The notes under the pieces: generated by a model
The model's input: only the letters and a program-made list of their open reading frames with translations
The model's database searches: none
What the model was told of the DNA's origin: nothing
Part shown: piece after piece, positions 9,142-16,396 of the stretch
How positions within the stretch are numbered: the stretch's first letter is position 1
Layout: every line of letters begins with the position of its first letter
NCBI GenBank assembly: GCA_031286695.1
Contig: JAITTY010000006.1
Coordinates: forward strand, 1,178,001-1,242,000
DNA: 64,000 bases
Direction: 5' to 3'
Origin: Sphingobacterium sp.
GTDB taxonomy: Bacteria; Bacteroidota; Bacteroidia; Sphingobacteriales; Sphingobacteriaceae
Made by a program: the position numbers and the translations under genes

Positions 9142-9927
9142 ATGGAGAAGGATCTCAAGAAAAATTTGAGTAAAAGTTTTGCAGAACGGGTATTACGAAA
9201 TAGCAACGTAGATTTATCTGTATTAAAAAAATATAAAAGCTATGCGAAAGTCTTCGCAGAAATTCATAATGGTATAGCTGTGCTGAGTGATCTAACGGCC
9301 AACTGGAGTTATACCTATATTGGAGCAATTGCGGAAAAGCTTCATATTCCTTCCAATGAGAAGAAATTGGAAATAAATAGTATTTGGGAAGATTTTCTTC
9401 TTGAACGTGTTTATCCCGATGATTTGGTTGTTAAGCATGCATTGGAACTTCAATTTCTCAATTTGGTAAAAAATATGGATGTTGAAGACCGATTCCATTA
9501 TCAAGCGAACAGTATCCTACGGGTAGAAGGAAAGGAGGGGCAGACTATCCTTATGTCACATCAGATTTTTTACCTAGATACCGGCTGCAAAGAATTTCCA
9601 CAGTTGGCCTTATGTTGCTATTCCATCATGCCCGAAGCCGAACGTTCAGTCAATGTTAGAAATTATATTTTTAATCAGGTAACGGGCACCGTATATCCGC
9701 TGAATGAAGGTGGACTCAAAACCTCGCTTAGTGCGCGAGAGAAAGAGATCTTGAACTGTATCAAAGCTGGAATGATCAGTAAAAGTATTGCTGTAAAATT
9801 GAGATTGAGTATAAATACAGTCAATCGTCATCGTCAAAATATTTTGCAAAAGCTTCGTGTTCGGAATTCACATGAGGCTGTCAGTGTTTTTAATAAGCTG
9901 TTTCAGGAAGAAAATGAAACGATTTAA
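9142..9927 (+). CDS. LuxR-family regulator with PAS-like sensory domain
   Basis: 261 residues. Residues ~50-170 look like a PAS fold (WSYTYIGAIAEKLHI, then a YPDDL segment as in PAS_3 domains). The C-terminus (~195-250) is a LuxR/FixJ helix-turn-helix: LSAREKEILNCIKAGMISK followed by SINTVNRHRQNILQKLRV. It starts 30 nt after the barrel protein on the same strand and may be co-transcribed. A hairpin terminator at 9934-9961 ends the unit. Signal and targets unknown. Confidence 0.88.
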   Translation: MEKDLKKNLSKSFAERVLRNSNVDLSVLKKYKSYAKVFAEIHNGIAVLSDLTANWSYTYIGAIAEKLHIPSNEKKLEINSIWEDFLLERVYPDDLVVKHALELQFLNLVKNMDVEDRFHYQANSILRVEGKEGQTILMSHQIFYLDTGCKEFPQLALCCYSIMPEAERSVNVRNYIFNQVTGTVYPLNEGGLKTSLSAREKEILNCIKAGMISKSIAVKLRLSINTVNRHRQNILQKLRVRNSHEAVSVFNKLFQEENETI

Positions 9928-9933
9928 AAGTAT

Positions 9934-9961
9934 GTCCGTCTAAAAAAAATCTTAGACGGAC
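9934..9961. terminator. Bidirectional terminator hairpin
   Basis: GTCCGTCTAA pairs with TTAGACGGAC (10 bp, A-rich loop), with T-rich sequence on both sides (GTTTTTTAG on the plus side). It sits between the convergent LuxR and DUF1349 genes. Confidence 0.75.
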
Positions 9962-9972
9962 TGAAACGTTTT

Positions 9973-10635
9973 TTAGTTCGAGTTATTTTCTTTTAGCCAT
10001 CTGGTTCGTCGTTGATCCGCCAGATGTTTGATATTAAAAGAATCAAATTTAGCTTGGAATCCGTCGCCGTCAGGTGAAGCAGCCATTACACCAACCATGA
10101 CCGGATGATTATCCGCCAACCAGGCATTTCTCATCATGATATACTCTTTGTCATCAAATGAGTAAAAGAATTCGACAGCATCTAGCCTACGTATTGCTTT
10201 GATCCAGATGAATGGAATTTCTTTCTCGATGGGGATGATGCTCCAATCACTCGTTTTATGTGTAACGACGGTACTCAAATTGTATTTTCCATCTACAAAT
10301 TCTATTCCTGCTTTTATATAATTTTCATGATCGATGCGTAACATGAGACCTGCCTGATCAAACCGGTTTTTATATTTAGCTGAAATCTTAGCCTTAACTT
10401 CAAATTCTCCGCCTCTCAGCGTATAGAAAAAGGGAGCGTCATCTACGGTAAAACCATAGTGGGATATACGCCAGTAGTCACTTTTTGCTGTCACAGACAT
10501 CGTTAAAGAATTGTCTTTGATGGTCCATTCGGCAGGTTCATTAAACCATGTCATTTTATCTAATTTTTGGGCACAGGCCTGCATGGTTAGCCAGGGAAGA
10601 AGTGAGGCTGTTAGTATGGTCTTTATGATTTTCAT
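9973..10635 (-). CDS. DUF1349 (concanavalin A-like jelly-roll) secreted protein
   Basis: 220 residues from the ATG beginning MKIIKTILTASLLPWLTMQACAQ, a signal peptide. A further upstream ATG would add 16 polar residues and is less likely. The mature part matches the DUF1349 lectin-like fold: WFNEPAEWTIKDNSLTM, DYWRISHYGFTVDD, FDQAGLMLRIDHENYIKAGIE and a C-terminal DGDGFQAKFDSFNIKHL. The family is annotated as 'regulation of enolase protein 1'-like and may bind carbohydrate; activity is not established. It is a monocistronic gene divergent from the methyltransferase at 10906. Confidence 0.88.
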   Translation of the reverse strand: MKIIKTILTASLLPWLTMQACAQKLDKMTWFNEPAEWTIKDNSLTMSVTAKSDYWRISHYGFTVDDAPFFYTLRGGEFEVKAKISAKYKNRFDQAGLMLRIDHENYIKAGIEFVDGKYNLSTVVTHKTSDWSIIPIEKEIPFIWIKAIRRLDAVEFFYSFDDKEYIMMRNAWLADNHPVMVGVMAASPDGDGFQAKFDSFNIKHLADQRRTRWLKENNSN

Positions 10636-10905
10636 GTTTTTCTTGTTCTTATTGTTGGAGTAAGCATTTTTTGTTCCGAGCAAAGATATTCAAGAACCTA
10701 ACCGGTTTTCAATACTGATAAATAACCATGATTTCAATAATTCATCCGATTGTAATTTATTTGCAATTTAATTGCATTTAATGGTTTTGCTACATAGTTG
10801 CAATAGTGTAAAAGTATTATCTTCGCTACGTAGACTTTGAATTGCAGAATCGCTTGTTATTTCTGGAGTACATTCAGGTTTCAATAAAAAATAAGAATCT
10901 ATAAC

Positions 10906-11514
10906 ATGGAATTTTGGGAACGTAGCTTTGTTGAGAAGCAAGAAATGTGGGGTACTGAAGCTGCCCAATCTGCTGTTTTTGCAAAGGATTTTTTTTTGGA
11001 AAGGAATATAAGTGACATTTTGATTCCAGGCTTTGGCTATGGTCGAAATGGTCGAATCTTTTTAGACAATGGTTTTAAAATTACAGGAATTGAGATCTCA
11101 AAAACTGCCATTGAACTTGCCAGAAAATATTTTGAAACAGAGACGATTATCTATCACGGATCAGTCAACGATATGCCTTTCGACACCGGCTGCTATGGCG
11201 GAATTTTTTGTTACGCATTAATTCATCTATTGGATGATGATGAACGTGCAGCATTAGTCCGGCATTGTTTTGATCAACTCGCTGAAGGAGGTTACATGAT
11301 TTTTACAAGTGTTTCTAAACAAGCGAGTATTTACGGAAAGGGGGAGAAGATAGGTGCCGAGCGGTTTGCCATGTTTGGAGGAGTAAATATGTTCTTTTAT
11401 GATTTTGATTCTATTCATGCCGAATTTGATCAATATGGACTGCTGGAGATCCGGGAAGTCGAGGAGAATTTTCCATTTTATATAATCATTTGTCAAAAGA
11501 GAAATAACAACTAA
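10906..11514 (+). CDS. Class I SAM-dependent methyltransferase (TehB-like)
   Basis: 202 residues. Motif I for S-adenosylmethionine binding reads ILIPGFGYGRNGRIF (about 40-54). The acidic strand GFKITGIEISKTAIELARKYF and the motif IV-like YGGIFCYALIHLL follow. The substrate is unknown; the family includes tellurite/thiol S-methyltransferases. The start codon is an ATG at 10906. Only 10 nt separate it from the FAD oxidoreductase, implying one operon and perhaps linked thiol chemistry (inference). Confidence 0.9.
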   Translation: MEFWERSFVEKQEMWGTEAAQSAVFAKDFFLERNISDILIPGFGYGRNGRIFLDNGFKITGIEISKTAIELARKYFETETIIYHGSVNDMPFDTGCYGGIFCYALIHLLDDDERAALVRHCFDQLAEGGYMIFTSVSKQASIYGKGEKIGAERFAMFGGVNMFFYDFDSIHAEFDQYGLLEIREVEENFPFYIIICQKRNNN

Positions 11515-11524
11515 AAAAGCATAT

Positions 11525-12433
11525 ATGAAAGACAATAGAAGCTATGAAGTAATTATTATTGGGGGGAGTTATGCAGGGTTATCTGCGGCAATGGCATTGG
11601 GACGTTCATTGCGGAGTGTCTTAATTATTGACAGTGGGCTTCCCTGTAATAGACAGACCCCATATTCACACAACTTTATTACTCACGATGGGGAGAAACC
11701 ACAGATTATTGCAAAAAAAGCGAAAGAGGAGGTGTTAAATTACCCAAGTGTTAAGTTTCAGAAGGGCATGGCTGTCAGCGGTGAGAAAACAGTGGACGGT
11801 TTTGAGATAACAACTGAAAATGGGGAAATCTTTAAAGCAGAGAAACTTATTTTTGCAACTGGAGTGGAAGATATTATGCCAAGTATACAGGGGTTTTCGG
11901 CCTGTTGGGGTATTTCAGTCATACATTGTCCTTATTGTCATGGTTATGAATTCAGAAGGGGAAAAACAGCGATTATGGCTAACGGGGAAAGAGCCCTCCA
12001 TTTAGCGGGATTAGTCAACAATCTCTCGACAGACTTAACGCTATTGACACCTGGTAAAGCTGATTTTGACTCCAAGCAAAGGGCTAAGCTCGAGCAACAC
12101 GATATTGCCCTTATTGAAGGTGAAATTGATAAGATCCAGCATAAGAATGGCTGGGTTCAGCAGCTGCAATTGAAAGATGGTCGTGAGCTTGCATTTGATG
12201 CAATCTATGCCGCTATTCCTTTTAGGCAACATTCCGCAATTCCTGCGGCTCTAGGGTGTGAATTGACAGAACAGGGACATATTAAGATAGACAATTTTCA
12301 GAAAACAACAATTGCTGGTGTATTTGCCTGTGGAGATAATTCCAGTATGATGCGTTCTGTTTCAAATGCGGTTGCTACCGGAAATTTGGCCGGAGCTATG
12401 GTTAATAAAGAACTTGTGGACGAACGTTTTTAG
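11525..12433 (+). CDS. Thioredoxin-reductase-like FAD/NAD(P) oxidoreductase with CPYC motif
   Basis: 302 residues, the size of low-molecular-weight thioredoxin reductases. FAD-binding IIIGGSYAGLSAAMALGRS is at the N-terminus, the redox pair C135-PY-C138 is in HCPYCHGYEF, and FAD-binding GVFACGD is near the C-terminus. The CPYCHGYE context is that of the dithiol oxidase/GliT-HlmI-type and orphan TrxR-like branch, which differs from the CATC of classical TrxB. It lies 10 nt after a methyltransferase, so it may act on small dithiols or detoxification products (inference). A 12-bp hairpin follows at 12480. Confidence 0.88.
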   Translation: MKDNRSYEVIIIGGSYAGLSAAMALGRSLRSVLIIDSGLPCNRQTPYSHNFITHDGEKPQIIAKKAKEEVLNYPSVKFQKGMAVSGEKTVDGFEITTENGEIFKAEKLIFATGVEDIMPSIQGFSACWGISVIHCPYCHGYEFRRGKTAIMANGERALHLAGLVNNLSTDLTLLTPGKADFDSKQRAKLEQHDIALIEGEIDKIQHKNGWVQQLQLKDGRELAFDAIYAAIPFRQHSAIPAALGCELTEQGHIKIDNFQKTTIAGVFACGDNSSMMRSVSNAVATGNLAGAMVNKELVDERF

Positions 12434-12479
12434 TGGCTTATTGTATGTTGGGCCAAAGGATGTTTAACGGAGTATAGTG

Positions 12480-12515
12480 CATCAGGAAGTTGGATTTTAC
12501 GAGAACTTCCTGATG
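12480..12515. terminator. Terminator-like hairpin between convergent genes
   Basis: CATCAGGAAGTT pairs perfectly with AACTTCCTGATG across a 12-nt loop. It follows the oxidoreductase gene and faces the end of the DUF418 gene remnant. No long T-run follows on the plus strand. Confidence 0.6.
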
Positions 12516-12539
12516 GGTACTCCAGCCTTTGATTTTATC

Positions 12540-13629
12540 TTAATTTGAGGCCCTTCTTAAAAGTAATTCAAATGGGCCATTCCTGAATTTTTTTGTCCAA
12601 ATCTTACTGAAATAATAGCTACCAATAAAATAAGCCGATGAAAGAAAAAGTATCATCGCTGGTGATAGGGATCCTGACAGCTTCAGGGCTTGAATAGACT
12701 CTTCGGTGTTGACTAAAAAGGAAAATAATATAATGCCCAGTGTTAAGTGGGATATATAATGCGTCAATGTCATTTGGCCAGTCTTTGCCAGACAGTTTAC
12801 AAATGTATTTGGAATTATAAATCGGTTAATGTACATGAAAGCACTAATAAGCAAGAGGCTGAAACCTGTTGTACTGATTAAAAACGGAAGTACGGGAGGA
12901 AGATAATCGGCATTTAGAAAGGTGTAGGCTGCTATCCCAATGGCATCCTGGGGAATACACAGCGCAAGTTGTACCGCCAGATATAATATCAGGCCTATCA
13001 GAAACACTTTCTTTTGGATAAAGAATTTGGTCCAGTCCAATTTGCCCAGGTACATACCGATCATAAAATAAGACATCCACGGAAAAACAGAATTCCAGCC
13101 ATTATATAGTGAGTTTCTGATGAACCCTACTAAAGTCCAATGGTCTACATAGGTCAGCGTATCAAAATTCCATCCAGTTTCATACGGAATTAAAATAAGT
13201 AAGAGGTGAAAAACAATACTGAAAAAAATTGCTCCATACATGTAATATTTTTTATCAAGGAAGAGAAAAAAAGAGGCGATAAACATATAAAAGCCATAAA
13301 AGTGAAGGATATCTGCTGGCCACCAAGTAGATAGATAGTAATAATCCGAGAACAAATAAGAAACCCGCTTTTTTCTGTATGATAGTTCTTTGCTTAAATT
13401 GTTCTTGCTGAGAAGTGTAAATAGATTTCTCCGATGTCAATGTCAGTCCCATACCCGCCAGGATAACAAAGATTGTACTCGAATTGCCACTAAAGAGATT
13501 CAGAAACTGACCTAGCCAACTGGTATGCTGTGGATCTCCAAAAACGAGATTAAAATTGACAATATACATACCGAAGATTGCGTAAGCTCTTAGGATATCA
13601 AATCCTATAAATCTAATTTTTTCTGCCAT
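12540..13629 (-). pseudogene. DUF418-family multi-pass membrane protein interrupted by a frameshift
   Basis: Two overlapping frames encode one protein. The N-terminal part (start ATG 13629) reads IRFIGFDILRAYAIFGMYIVNF, the DUF418 opening. The C-terminal part reads WPADILHFYGFYM, then several membrane helices and LAKTGQMTLTHYISHLTLG near the end, the DUF418/acyltransferase-like C-terminal signature. The switch falls around 13315-13330 (CTTGGTGGCC on the minus strand): removing one G would give GLLLSIYLWPADILHFYG, ~360 residues in total. It is either a true inactivation, a sequencing error or, less likely, a recoding site. It lies 73 nt downstream of a Crp/Fnr gene with a palindromic operator between them. 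Confidence 0.8.
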
Positions 13630-13682
13630 GATAGTTGATTTTCAAAATGTATTGCAAATTTTGAAAGATGAACTTATTTGGC

Positions 13683-13700
13683 ATTTGACTTAAGTCAAAT
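13683..13700. promoter_or_regulatory. Putative Crp/Fnr operator (perfect 18-bp palindrome)
   Basis: ATTTGACTTAAGTCAAAT is a perfect palindrome with FNR-like geometry (TTGA-N6-TCAA). It lies between the Crp/Fnr gene stop at 13703 and the DUF418 gene, centred 62.5 nt upstream of the DUF418 ATG. An equivalent site occurs at 21498-21515 downstream of another Crp/Fnr gene. Regulation of the DUF418 gene by this Crp/Fnr protein is inferred. Confidence 0.65.
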
Positions 13701-13702
13701 AA

Positions 13703-14275
13703 TTAGATTTTTGTGCGGACTCTGCTTAACGTTTCCAGCGAAATTCCCAAGTAAGAAGCGATATAGGTAAGAGGGATATGACGTATGAAATCGGGCTGTT
13801 CCAGCAGGAGGAGCTTATACCTATCAATGGCATTTAGGGTATGAAATTCAAATAAACGTTTTTCTAGCCACATGGCATAGTACTCCGTCATTAAAAGATC
13901 TAGCTGAATGAGATGGGGATGATTTTCTTTGATATTTCGAAAAGAGTTTTTGTCAATGCAGGAGACTGTGACGTCTGTGATTGCCTGAATAAATTCTAGA
14001 CTCGGCTGATTCGAAACATAGCTGCTGAATGCGACGGCAAGATCGTGCTTAAAAAGTAGTTCCGTTGTGACTTCTTTTTTATCATTCATATAGTATTTTC
14101 TGGTGATACCTTCCTCAATCCAGAAACTGGATTTACAGATTTCTCCCTGGTATAAAAGAAATTCACCTTTTTTATATTTTTTGGTTTTAGAAACGGATTG
14201 TAATGCTAGCTCTGTTTCCACATCAAAGTTTTCGATTAAAGCATTAATTTTTTTCAGATGCCTTTTCATCATCAA
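13703..14275 (-). CDS. Crp/Fnr family transcriptional regulator (copy 1)
   Basis: 190 residues: a cyclic-nucleotide-binding-like beta-barrel (residues ~25-115, KYKKGEFLLYQGEICKSSFW), a dimer helix and a truncated winged-helix end (IPLTYIASYLGISLETLSRVR). It has no FNR-type N-terminal cysteine cluster and no obvious cAMP-binding Arg/Ser pair, so the effector is unclear. It starts 18 nt after the HxlR gene in the same direction and is followed by a palindrome and the DUF418 gene. The order suggests an HxlR-Crp-DUF418 unit. Confidence 0.9.
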   Translation of the reverse strand: MMMKRHLKKINALIENFDVETELALQSVSKTKKYKKGEFLLYQGEICKSSFWIEEGITRKYYMNDKKEVTTELLFKHDLAVAFSSYVSNQPSLEFIQAITDVTVSCIDKNSFRNIKENHPHLIQLDLLMTEYYAMWLEKRLFEFHTLNAIDRYKLLLLEQPDFIRHIPLTYIASYLGISLETLSRVRTKI

Positions 14276-14293
14276 GAATTTAGTGATTCTGTC

Positions 14294-14638
14294 TTACATG
14301 TGCTGAATCCGTTCCGTCCGGCTAGCTGTTTCTCTTCCCCATTCAGCAATAGATTCTAATAGTGGAATAAGTGTTTTGCCGAAAGCGGTAAGTTCATAAT
14401 CTACTTTTAATGGCGCTTTGTCCGTATGTACTGTCCGTTTTACCAAACCATCTGCTTCAAGTTCTTTTAATTGTAAGCTCAACGTCCGTTCGGTAATTAA
14501 TGCACATTCTTTTCTTAATTCATTATAACGTTTTTTTTCAATTAAATGAATCAGGATAACTGCTTTCCATTTTCCGCCTATGTATTTCATTGTCAGGCTT
14601 GTACTGCAGGGGTATTGTTTGTTGTCTATCAAATACAT
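14294..14638 (-). CDS. HxlR family transcriptional regulator
   Basis: 114 residues, typical length. The winged helix reads CSTSLTMKYIGGKWKAVILIHL then KRYNELRKECALITERTLSLQL and a VKRTVHTDKAPLKVDYELTAFG wing. The N-terminal Cys in YPCSTSL is in the position used for thiol/electrophile sensing in YodB/HypR-type members. It is divergent from a nitroreductase, the common pairing for quinone or electrophile response. A dyad at 14696-14714 lies between them. Confidence 0.92.
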   Translation of the reverse strand: MYLIDNKQYPCSTSLTMKYIGGKWKAVILIHLIEKKRYNELRKECALITERTLSLQLKELEADGLVKRTVHTDKAPLKVDYELTAFGKTLIPLLESIAEWGRETASRTERIQHM

Positions 14639-14695
14639 CTGTTACTATCAATTTTGACCGTTATTGCAAATATATAACACTATATTTAAGTTTGC

Positions 14696-14714
14696 AACTA
14701 TAAAAAATATAGTT
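14696..14714. promoter_or_regulatory. Putative HxlR operator between divergent genes
   Basis: AACTATA-AAAAA-TATAGTT is a perfect 7-bp inverted repeat with a 5-nt spacer, located 19 nt upstream of the nitroreductase start and about 58 nt upstream of the HxlR start. A related ACTATATTT half-site lies just before it (about 14679). HxlR proteins bind such dyads in divergent promoters; the assignment is inference. Confidence 0.5.
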
Positions 14715-14732
14715 AATTAAATATTGTATGTT

Positions 14733-15332
14733 ATGGCTTTTTTAGAAACAGCAAAGCAACGTTACACAACGAAAAAGTATAATTCAGTGGAGATCATTTC
14801 TGACGACAAGATTACTGAATTAAAGGAAATAATCCGACTGAGTCCATCTTCTATCAATAGTCAGCCTTGGAAATTTTTCTTTGTTTCTGCGGGGGAGGTG
14901 AAGCAGAGGCTTGCTGCAGCATCTTACTGGAATGCACAGAAAATAAATGAGGCTAGTCATTTGGTCGTTTTTAGCGCCCTTACCGATGTCGAACGGTTTG
15001 AAACTCAAATTGAAAATACACTTCCTGAGGGATCAATTAATTATTATAAGCAATTTTTACGATCGAAAGGGGAGTTGCACGTTAAATCCTGGATGAAGCA
15101 GCAAGTCTACCTTTCTTTGGGATTTTTCCTTGCAGCGTGTGCTGCGAATGGAATTGATGCGACCCCTATGGAAGGAATTGAAAATGAGGTTTATGATGAG
15201 ATACTGGAACTTGAAGGTTATCAGACACTATTTGCGGTGGCCATTGGTTATCGGGATGCTGATGACACCAATCAACCTTCCATGACAGCGAAATCGCGTT
15301 TAAGTATAGAAAATATAATCGAAGCGTTATAG
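14733..15332 (+). CDS. Nitroreductase family NAD(P)H-dependent oxidoreductase (NfsB-like)
   Basis: 199 residues from the ATG that gives MAFLETAKQRYTTKKYN; an ATG three codons upstream is possible. FMN-binding features of the family are RYTTKKYNS (phosphate-contacting Arg/Lys), LSPSSINSQPWKFFFVS and the C-terminal KSRLSIENII. It is a soluble flavoenzyme expected to reduce nitroaromatics or quinones. It is divergent from HxlR, which probably represses it. A strong terminator at 15338 ends the gene. Confidence 0.92.
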   Translation: MAFLETAKQRYTTKKYNSVEIISDDKITELKEIIRLSPSSINSQPWKFFFVSAGEVKQRLAAASYWNAQKINEASHLVVFSALTDVERFETQIENTLPEGSINYYKQFLRSKGELHVKSWMKQQVYLSLGFFLAACAANGIDATPMEGIENEVYDEILELEGYQTLFAVAIGYRDADDTNQPSMTAKSRLSIENIIEAL

Positions 15333-15337
15333 TTCTT

Positions 15338-15370
15338 AAAAAGATGAAACCGATTAAGGTTTCATCTTTA
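15338..15370. terminator. Strong bidirectional intrinsic terminator
   Basis: AAAGATGAAACC pairs with GGTTTCATCTTT around a 6-nt loop, with flanking A and T runs. It separates the nitroreductase from the convergent phosphodiesterase gene. Confidence 0.85.
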
Positions 15371-15380
15371 TGATAAACTA

Positions 15381-16325
15381 CTAGTTCAAGTTTATTTTTT
15401 TCCCCTGCTCAGGGAAGATATAATTCACTTTTAGCGGATTATTCTTTAATAATTCATTTTTGATAATCTTCGGATTATCACCTGTTGGTTTTCGATGGGT
15501 GACAACGATAGTGAGCCCTTCGAGGTTTTTCAGCCCTGTTTTTTCTTTGAGATTTTGAAGTTCCTCTAGCAACAGATTAGGGGTAAGATGTCCAAAAAGT
15601 AGATTTTCCGGTTGACTGTTAGGAAAGGATACTTCAATCAATATACTGTTTAATTGTTTCTGCTTAATTAGAGGGGCAATACTTCTCCAAAGCTTGTCCA
15701 GCTGATTAGATTTTTCGACCCGATCGGCTCCCGTATCGCCGAGATAAAGTAAATAGTGATTACCATGCTGAACGAGTGCAGCACTGCTTTTATAAGGATT
15801 TACGTGGCTAAGTTCATATGCCGTCAAAGACAATGGCGTATTTTGAACCGATGTCGTGATACCCTCTTGTAGGGTTGTGTAGTGATATTTTCCAAGTATG
15901 GGTTTTTGCCCTTGATCGCCAAAATTTATCCAGGTATCTGTGATAAAGTAATGGTTTTGTAGAATCTGAAGTACTGGAGCTATGGCGAAGATATTCTTTT
16001 TACTGTCAGCAGGTGAGTTGATAATAAGGCCAGATAGATGGTCGAGATGACCATGGGAGATAAAATATCCTTTTATTTGATTACGTAAAACCGTTTCGAC
16101 CGACCCATTTAGGCTTTTTAGTTGAATGGCTTTTCTTATTCCGGTATTTATGGTCCCTGCATCGAGGGATAGGAAAGTCGTATCGCTTGGAATTCCTACT
16201 AAGTAGGCAGACAGATTGTCTTCTTGTTCACCGCCATATATTCCCAAAGGAATGAGGTCAAAATGTTGGGCCTGACAGGCGATGTAAGTAAAAATGGCGA
16301 ATAGGGAAAGTGCTAGTTTTTTCAT
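15381..16325 (-). CDS. Class II 3',5'-cyclic-nucleotide phosphodiesterase, periplasmic (MBL fold)
   Basis: 314 residues with a signal peptide (MKKLALSLFAIFTYIACQAQ). The zinc-binding motif SHGHLDHLSG (about residues 90-99) and the N-terminal FDLIPLGIYGG-x-EDNLSAYLV match the class II phosphodiesterase family of the metallo-beta-lactamase fold (yeast Pde1, Vibrio CpdP). It should hydrolyse cyclic nucleotides outside the cytoplasm, for scavenging or signal removal. It lies downstream of, and co-oriented with, the TonB receptor but behind a terminator, so it probably has its own promoter. Confidence 0.85.
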   Translation of the reverse strand: MKKLALSLFAIFTYIACQAQHFDLIPLGIYGGEQEDNLSAYLVGIPSDTTFLSLDAGTINTGIRKAIQLKSLNGSVETVLRNQIKGYFISHGHLDHLSGLIINSPADSKKNIFAIAPVLQILQNHYFITDTWINFGDQGQKPILGKYHYTTLQEGITTSVQNTPLSLTAYELSHVNPYKSSAALVQHGNHYLLYLGDTGADRVEKSNQLDKLWRSIAPLIKQKQLNSILIEVSFPNSQPENLLFGHLTPNLLLEELQNLKEKTGLKNLEGLTIVVTHRKPTGDNPKIIKNELLKNNPLKVNYIFPEQGKKINLN

Positions 16326-16347
16326 CTATTTATACTCTTTAACTAAA

Positions 16348-16374
16348 AACCCATCCTTTGTTTGAGGATGGGTT
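16348..16374 (-). terminator. Intrinsic terminator of the TonB receptor gene
   Basis: AACCCATCC and GGATGGGTT form a 9-bp stem with a 9-nt loop. On the minus strand it is followed by TTTTTAGTT, a U-tract, 23 nt after the receptor stop. Confidence 0.85.
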
Positions 16375-16396
16375 CAAATTTACGTTATTTTTTGTT

